The notes beneath the pieces are model-generated. The model was not told where the DNA came from, ran no database searches, and was given only the letters and a program-made list of their open reading frames with translations. From contig OY728165.1 of the NCBI GenBank assembly GCA_963277665.1, positions 1,755,626,772 to 1,755,690,771 on the forward strand: DNA of 64,000 bases, given 5' to 3'. The position numbers and the translations under genes are program-made. Each line of letters begins with the position of its first letter. The stretch's first letter is position 1. This document shows, in pieces, positions 59,650-64,000 of the stretch. This DNA is from Viscum album. Lineage: Eukaryota; Streptophyta; Magnoliopsida; Santalales; Viscaceae.

Positions 59650-62600
59650 TCAATGTGTGGGAGCTATAAACTATAGATTAAAACATATTTAATTTAATAA
59701 TTTTTTTGGTTATCATTATATTTCTAGATTCCTGAATCATGGAGTCTTTTGTGATTATAATTGAGGGTTTTATTCTTTGGGATGAATTCCCATACTGGAG
59801 TGAATTATAATTGTGTTTAGATAAAAATTAATAATATTTATCATTTGTTAGAGGATGTATTATGTATTAATTTATACCATAATAGTGTTACTCAATAATG
59901 AGATTTATTAAGATGATGGGTAAAAAGAGCATGGGTCTGTGAATAATAGATTATAATTGGAGAGGGAATGGATTTGAAAACATATTTGATAGATATTTCC
60001 ATATATATGTTCTTGAAGACTATAAGATTTTATGTAGTCATTTGATTAAAATTTACATGGATATCCTTGAAAGACTTTTTTAGATAATCTATGTGATATA
60101 TTACCACCATCATCCATTATAAGTGATTTTGCTATCAATTTTAGTGTATTAGTGTTGGGAATGATGCTTTAGATATTATGATGCAGCTATTACTGGATGG
60201 AAATTTTTTTAGGATTTTCTATCTACAAAAATTTTATACTAGAGATCCATAAGATTGGGAGACCGCAAATCTATTAGTATTATAACATTCTATATTATCT
60301 ATTTATGGGTTTCACATATATAGGTTTTAGAATTTATTTTAAATTATATAAATTTTATGTATAATTTTAATATAGGGGAATTTAATTTCCAAATATGCAT
60401 GAAGATTAATATCTAGATTTAGATAAGATTATTTAAATAATTTCAATTTTTTAAATATCTGAATAAACATAGATAGTAGAAAATAATTTAGTTTTTATGT
60501 GGACTTTAGGAATGGGTTTAATGTAGGAAAAATAACAGTACGAAGAATGAGGTTGGTTGAGGTATTATTTTTGAGTTTTTTTATTTAATATATTTTATTG
60601 ATTCTAGTTCCATTATTTCTTATATAATCTCTTCACTATATTATGGTTTATAACAATAGTATAGATTATTTTTAGGTTTCTAGAGTTGATTATTGAAATG
60701 AAAAGTCATATATGGTTTATTGATGACTTTTTTTGTGAATTGTGTGTGTGATAGATCATTTATATAAGGACATTGTCATGATAAGGAATCAAAAATATTA
60801 TTTTATCGATATGATTGATTTTACATACTCTATACATATTTATAATGATTTAAATCGATGTTTAGTGATTTTATATAGTTTTTATTTATATTTTTATGTT
60901 TTTGGATGAGAATGAGATTTATATATTTGGTAGTTGTAGTTGTTAACATCATAATTGGAGTGTGTGATGATTTCATAATCAATTTTTTAGATAGATTACA
61001 TTCTTGGATTATTTTGGTAATATTCATATATAGTCACATTATTTATTGAGGAGGCTGGATGAGTAGGAAAAACAACTACGAGTTCTATCTATTTCTATAA
61101 TAGTTTGATATGTGTTATAGAATATATTATTGGTTATATACTTTGGTTGATTATTTTATATAAATAAAGTTCATTTTCGGTGTTTTATTTTTATACAATG
61201 TTCTCTGGAACAAATTGTTTTTAAAATATTTTTTTTATAAATGTGATATGTTTTAAAATGTTTAAACCCATAATGGGGGAGAAATGTTTTGTTTTTGAAA
61301 ATTATTACATCTAGAAATGTTGAAACAAACTGTGTATAATGGGACATTGAACATTATGGAAGGATAATGATACTGCTCAAATACCCAATCAGTCTCAAAA
61401 CCATCAATATAATTTGAATATTTTTAGGATTGGAAATTGGATAAAGAGTATGAAGTTTTTGAGTGAGGAAGTCATAATAATTCAGATGATAATGAAGGAA
61501 AAAAGTTAAATAAATGAGTTATAATGTTCTTAAAAATTACAAACACGAGTCAAATATTTTTTTTACTGATCTTGATTTTATTATAAATCATGAAATTTAA
61601 AATGATAAAATAGTTTGATGAAATAGGGGAATTATAATGAATTTAGTGGTTCCATAAATCAATAAAATGTTTTCATCAGTTCTATAAATACGTTATGTAG
61701 AGTGTCATGGGACTTTGAATGTTTAAAGACGATGCTGCATGAATAATATCCATGTGGAGTCACCATCAGATGAAAAACATCTGGTTAACCAAATATGACG
61801 ATGATGATCTGTCAAACATAGATAAATTATAAAAGGAAGAAGATTCTAAAGGTGATAATGACTACCTTAGAAAATGAAAATGTGTGAGTCAAAATTTGAA
61901 ATAGGATATTCATTCACAATGATTCACCAAATAATATCAAAACACATTATGAATCATCTCATAAAAAATTTCATCAAATGTAGTTTCTATAAGAGGGTAA
62001 ATTAGAATGAACTAATAAAATTTCGTTATAATTAAACAAGGATGTAACATTATACTAAAAAAATAAAGATCAATCGAAATTATAAAATTTAGGAAGTCTG
62101 AGAAGGCTTATTATTAATAAGATGCAAGAGGTTTGAGAAGGTTCTTATAGGGTTTAGAATAGGTCATCTGACCAAAAATGATGTCTGAATTTGAGTTAAT
62201 CACAATGTTTTTTGAATAGGTGTAAGAAATAAATTATTTTTTAGTTTCCCACCATTACCATAATGGGTTTGGAATAAAAAATGCACCATACATTCTTACG
62301 ATTGAAATTATTCACACGTGAAATTTTTAATGTACTATAAATATTATCATAGAGTTATTTTTTAATAGAAATAATGTAAGGTGAACAGATTATTGAATTA
62401 TTTGTTTACCGAATTGAGAATATTTCTTGGAGAAATATCTGTTTTTACAGTTGAGAGGGGTTTTAATTGAGCTCATTTTTTAAAAGGGTCATCAAACTAT
62501 GTCTATCAAACTGAGTTCATTGGAACGGTGCTTCAAACCCCGAGACATTGGACTGTGGTTCAATATAGTGTTTTGTAGAGAAATTTTTTTCTGATATTCT

Positions 62601-64000
62601 GTTTTGTGGACAATGTATTATTATTTAAACTATGTATTCTGATTAGAGTTAGTATAGTCATACAAATCCGGATGTATACTGTGTATACAATGAGTTTATA
62701 GATGATATATTCACATCATCAAAATATTTCATTTCCATATAACCCCTAGAGTGGCTATGGAAAGGATGTATGTTCTCACAATGATTATGAACCTTGTTAA
62801 TCCCTTGTCCATTACATTCATTCATACTATTTCATAAATTATTATTTACTAAAATATGAAAAATTAATGAAATTTTAAAGGATGTAGTGTTAATTATGAT
62901 ATATGAATTCAAACATATGAAAAGTGAACATATGATTCAAACCCCCCAAGATGTTATTGGGTCCATTGGAATGAAAAATGGTATTAGAGAAAAGGATACC
63001 ATATTTACTCCACATCATTGATAATATCAATTGAATCAATTATATAAATTTTTAAATATTTGATGGAAAAACTTATTATGTATAAAAAATATGATGATTT
63101 CTTTTATCTTATATCTTAGCATATAATATTTTAATTATTCTACCATTGGGATTTAACATATTGATAAGGACACATCAATGAAATTTTTTTATATGTGAAA
63201 TTTTGAATTCTATGGAATAGATTGGAATTATATTATCATTTTTGTTTAGGGGAATGTTTTTATAAAGGTAATTGATCTTGAAACCCAAATGATTATGTGG
63301 GATTGGCTGAAAATTATTTTTGAAGAAAAATATGATGTAAAATAAAAAACATCATATATAGAATACTTTCATTTTGGAAATAATAATTATATATGAATAA
63401 ACTATTGAAAAATTTTCACACTGGTAAATGAAATTGATTGAATCGTTGGAGGAATTAGGTAAATTACAAAGATTATATATTAGTGAATAATTTAATAAGA
63501 AACTATCTATATAGGTTTGATTAAGAAATTTAAACTATAGAGGATACAAATTATTAATCTAATAATGATATTTATAAAAGTATTGTTTCTTATGAAATTG
63601 GAAAAGATCAAATTTTTTAAAAAGAAGATGAATTATTAAATGTCTTTTGAAGTGAGGAGAAATCTAAAAATTCTTGATGTTGACGATGGTGATCATTGGG
63701 ATTCTAATGATATGTATGGTGATGTGTTAAATGAAAAAAATCTTGTATTGTATCTCTATTAACAATAGAAAATGAATATTATAGTATTTTTGAATGATTT
63801 CCAAAAAATGAATCTTGTCAGATTGAATTGGATACCTTTATATGTATTTTAATGAGATTAATGTTACACAATTTAGATTTGATTCATATGAAAACAATTT
63901 ATTGGATAATTGGAAGAAAAGTCATAAATATGAAAAGTCATCCATAAAATAGAAGAATAAGTTTAATAGGATGAAGGAAATACTTTTTTCCATAAGAAGA
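59650..64000. other. Unassigned AT-rich DNA at the right end
   Basis: No LTR pair, primer site or recognisable protein motif was found. From about 61,440 the plus strand becomes purine-rich, with acidic or lysine-rich short frames (for example around 63,680-63,720, DVDDGDHWDSNDMYGDV), as in a decayed coding region read on the plus strand, but nothing can be named. Frames at 60,830-61,027 (minus) and elsewhere are below 66 residues. Probably more old transposon, continuing beyond the window. Confidence 0.45.

Overview
The window reads as intergenic DNA from a plant with a large, transposon-filled genome. I found no cellular protein gene, rRNA, tRNA gene or CRISPR array. Almost everything I can explain is LTR retrotransposon, in two sequence classes: very AT-rich, CpG-poor, stop-ridden old copies (about 1-45,245 and 53,861-64,000), and one GC-rich, CpG-rich, nearly intact recent insertion (45,246-53,855). 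The plant assignment rests on Ty3/gypsy lineages of plant type (Tekay/Del-like and Tat/Ogre-like pol sequence), primer sites matching plant initiator tRNA-Met, and a plant mobile domain-like relic. The species cannot be told from this sequence.

Layout, with working names. E1: an old element on the minus strand; only its 5' LTR (about 631-4,448) and primer binding site (617-627) are inside the window. Then 4,449-6,366, unassigned AT-rich DNA. E2: an old Tekay-like element on the minus strand, 6,367-41,358, whose 3' LTR was split by E3, a giant Tat/Ogre-like element (minus strand, about 8,775-32,481, about 23.7 kb). E3 keeps readable relics of gag, reverse transcriptase, RNase H and integrase on the minus strand. 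Between pol and its 3' LTR it has an antisense (plus-strand) relic resembling a plant mobile domain protein, followed by a tandem-repeat region of about 0.6-0.7 kb units. After a 0.75 kb spacer comes E4, an old minus-strand element with diverged LTRs at about 42,107-44,829 and 56,978-59,649. E5, the young plus-strand element, sits inside E4. The last 4.3 kb (59,650-64,000) are unassigned.

E5 is the most informative object. It has two LTRs of 3,434 and 3,431 bp that differ by nine substitutions and one poly-C length change, a perfect 5-bp target duplication (CATCT), an initiator-Met primer site, a Gag gene with a CCHC knuckle, a polypurine tract, and no protease, reverse transcriptase, RNase H or integrase. 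It is therefore a recently moved, gag-only, non-autonomous element that must have used enzymes from an autonomous relative. The short stretch before its polypurine tract matches the pol end of E2, which points to a Tekay-type source. Gag carries one in-frame amber codon (49,153-49,155). All seven transitions between its LTRs fall in CG or CHG contexts, as expected from deamination of methylated cytosine. A splice donor just downstream of the LTR TATA box and an acceptor one base before the gag ATG suggest a spliced Gag message.

Limits: repeat pairs in the old elements were matched by eye, so boundaries there are approximate (tens of bases). Family calls rest on short recognisable motifs in decayed frames.
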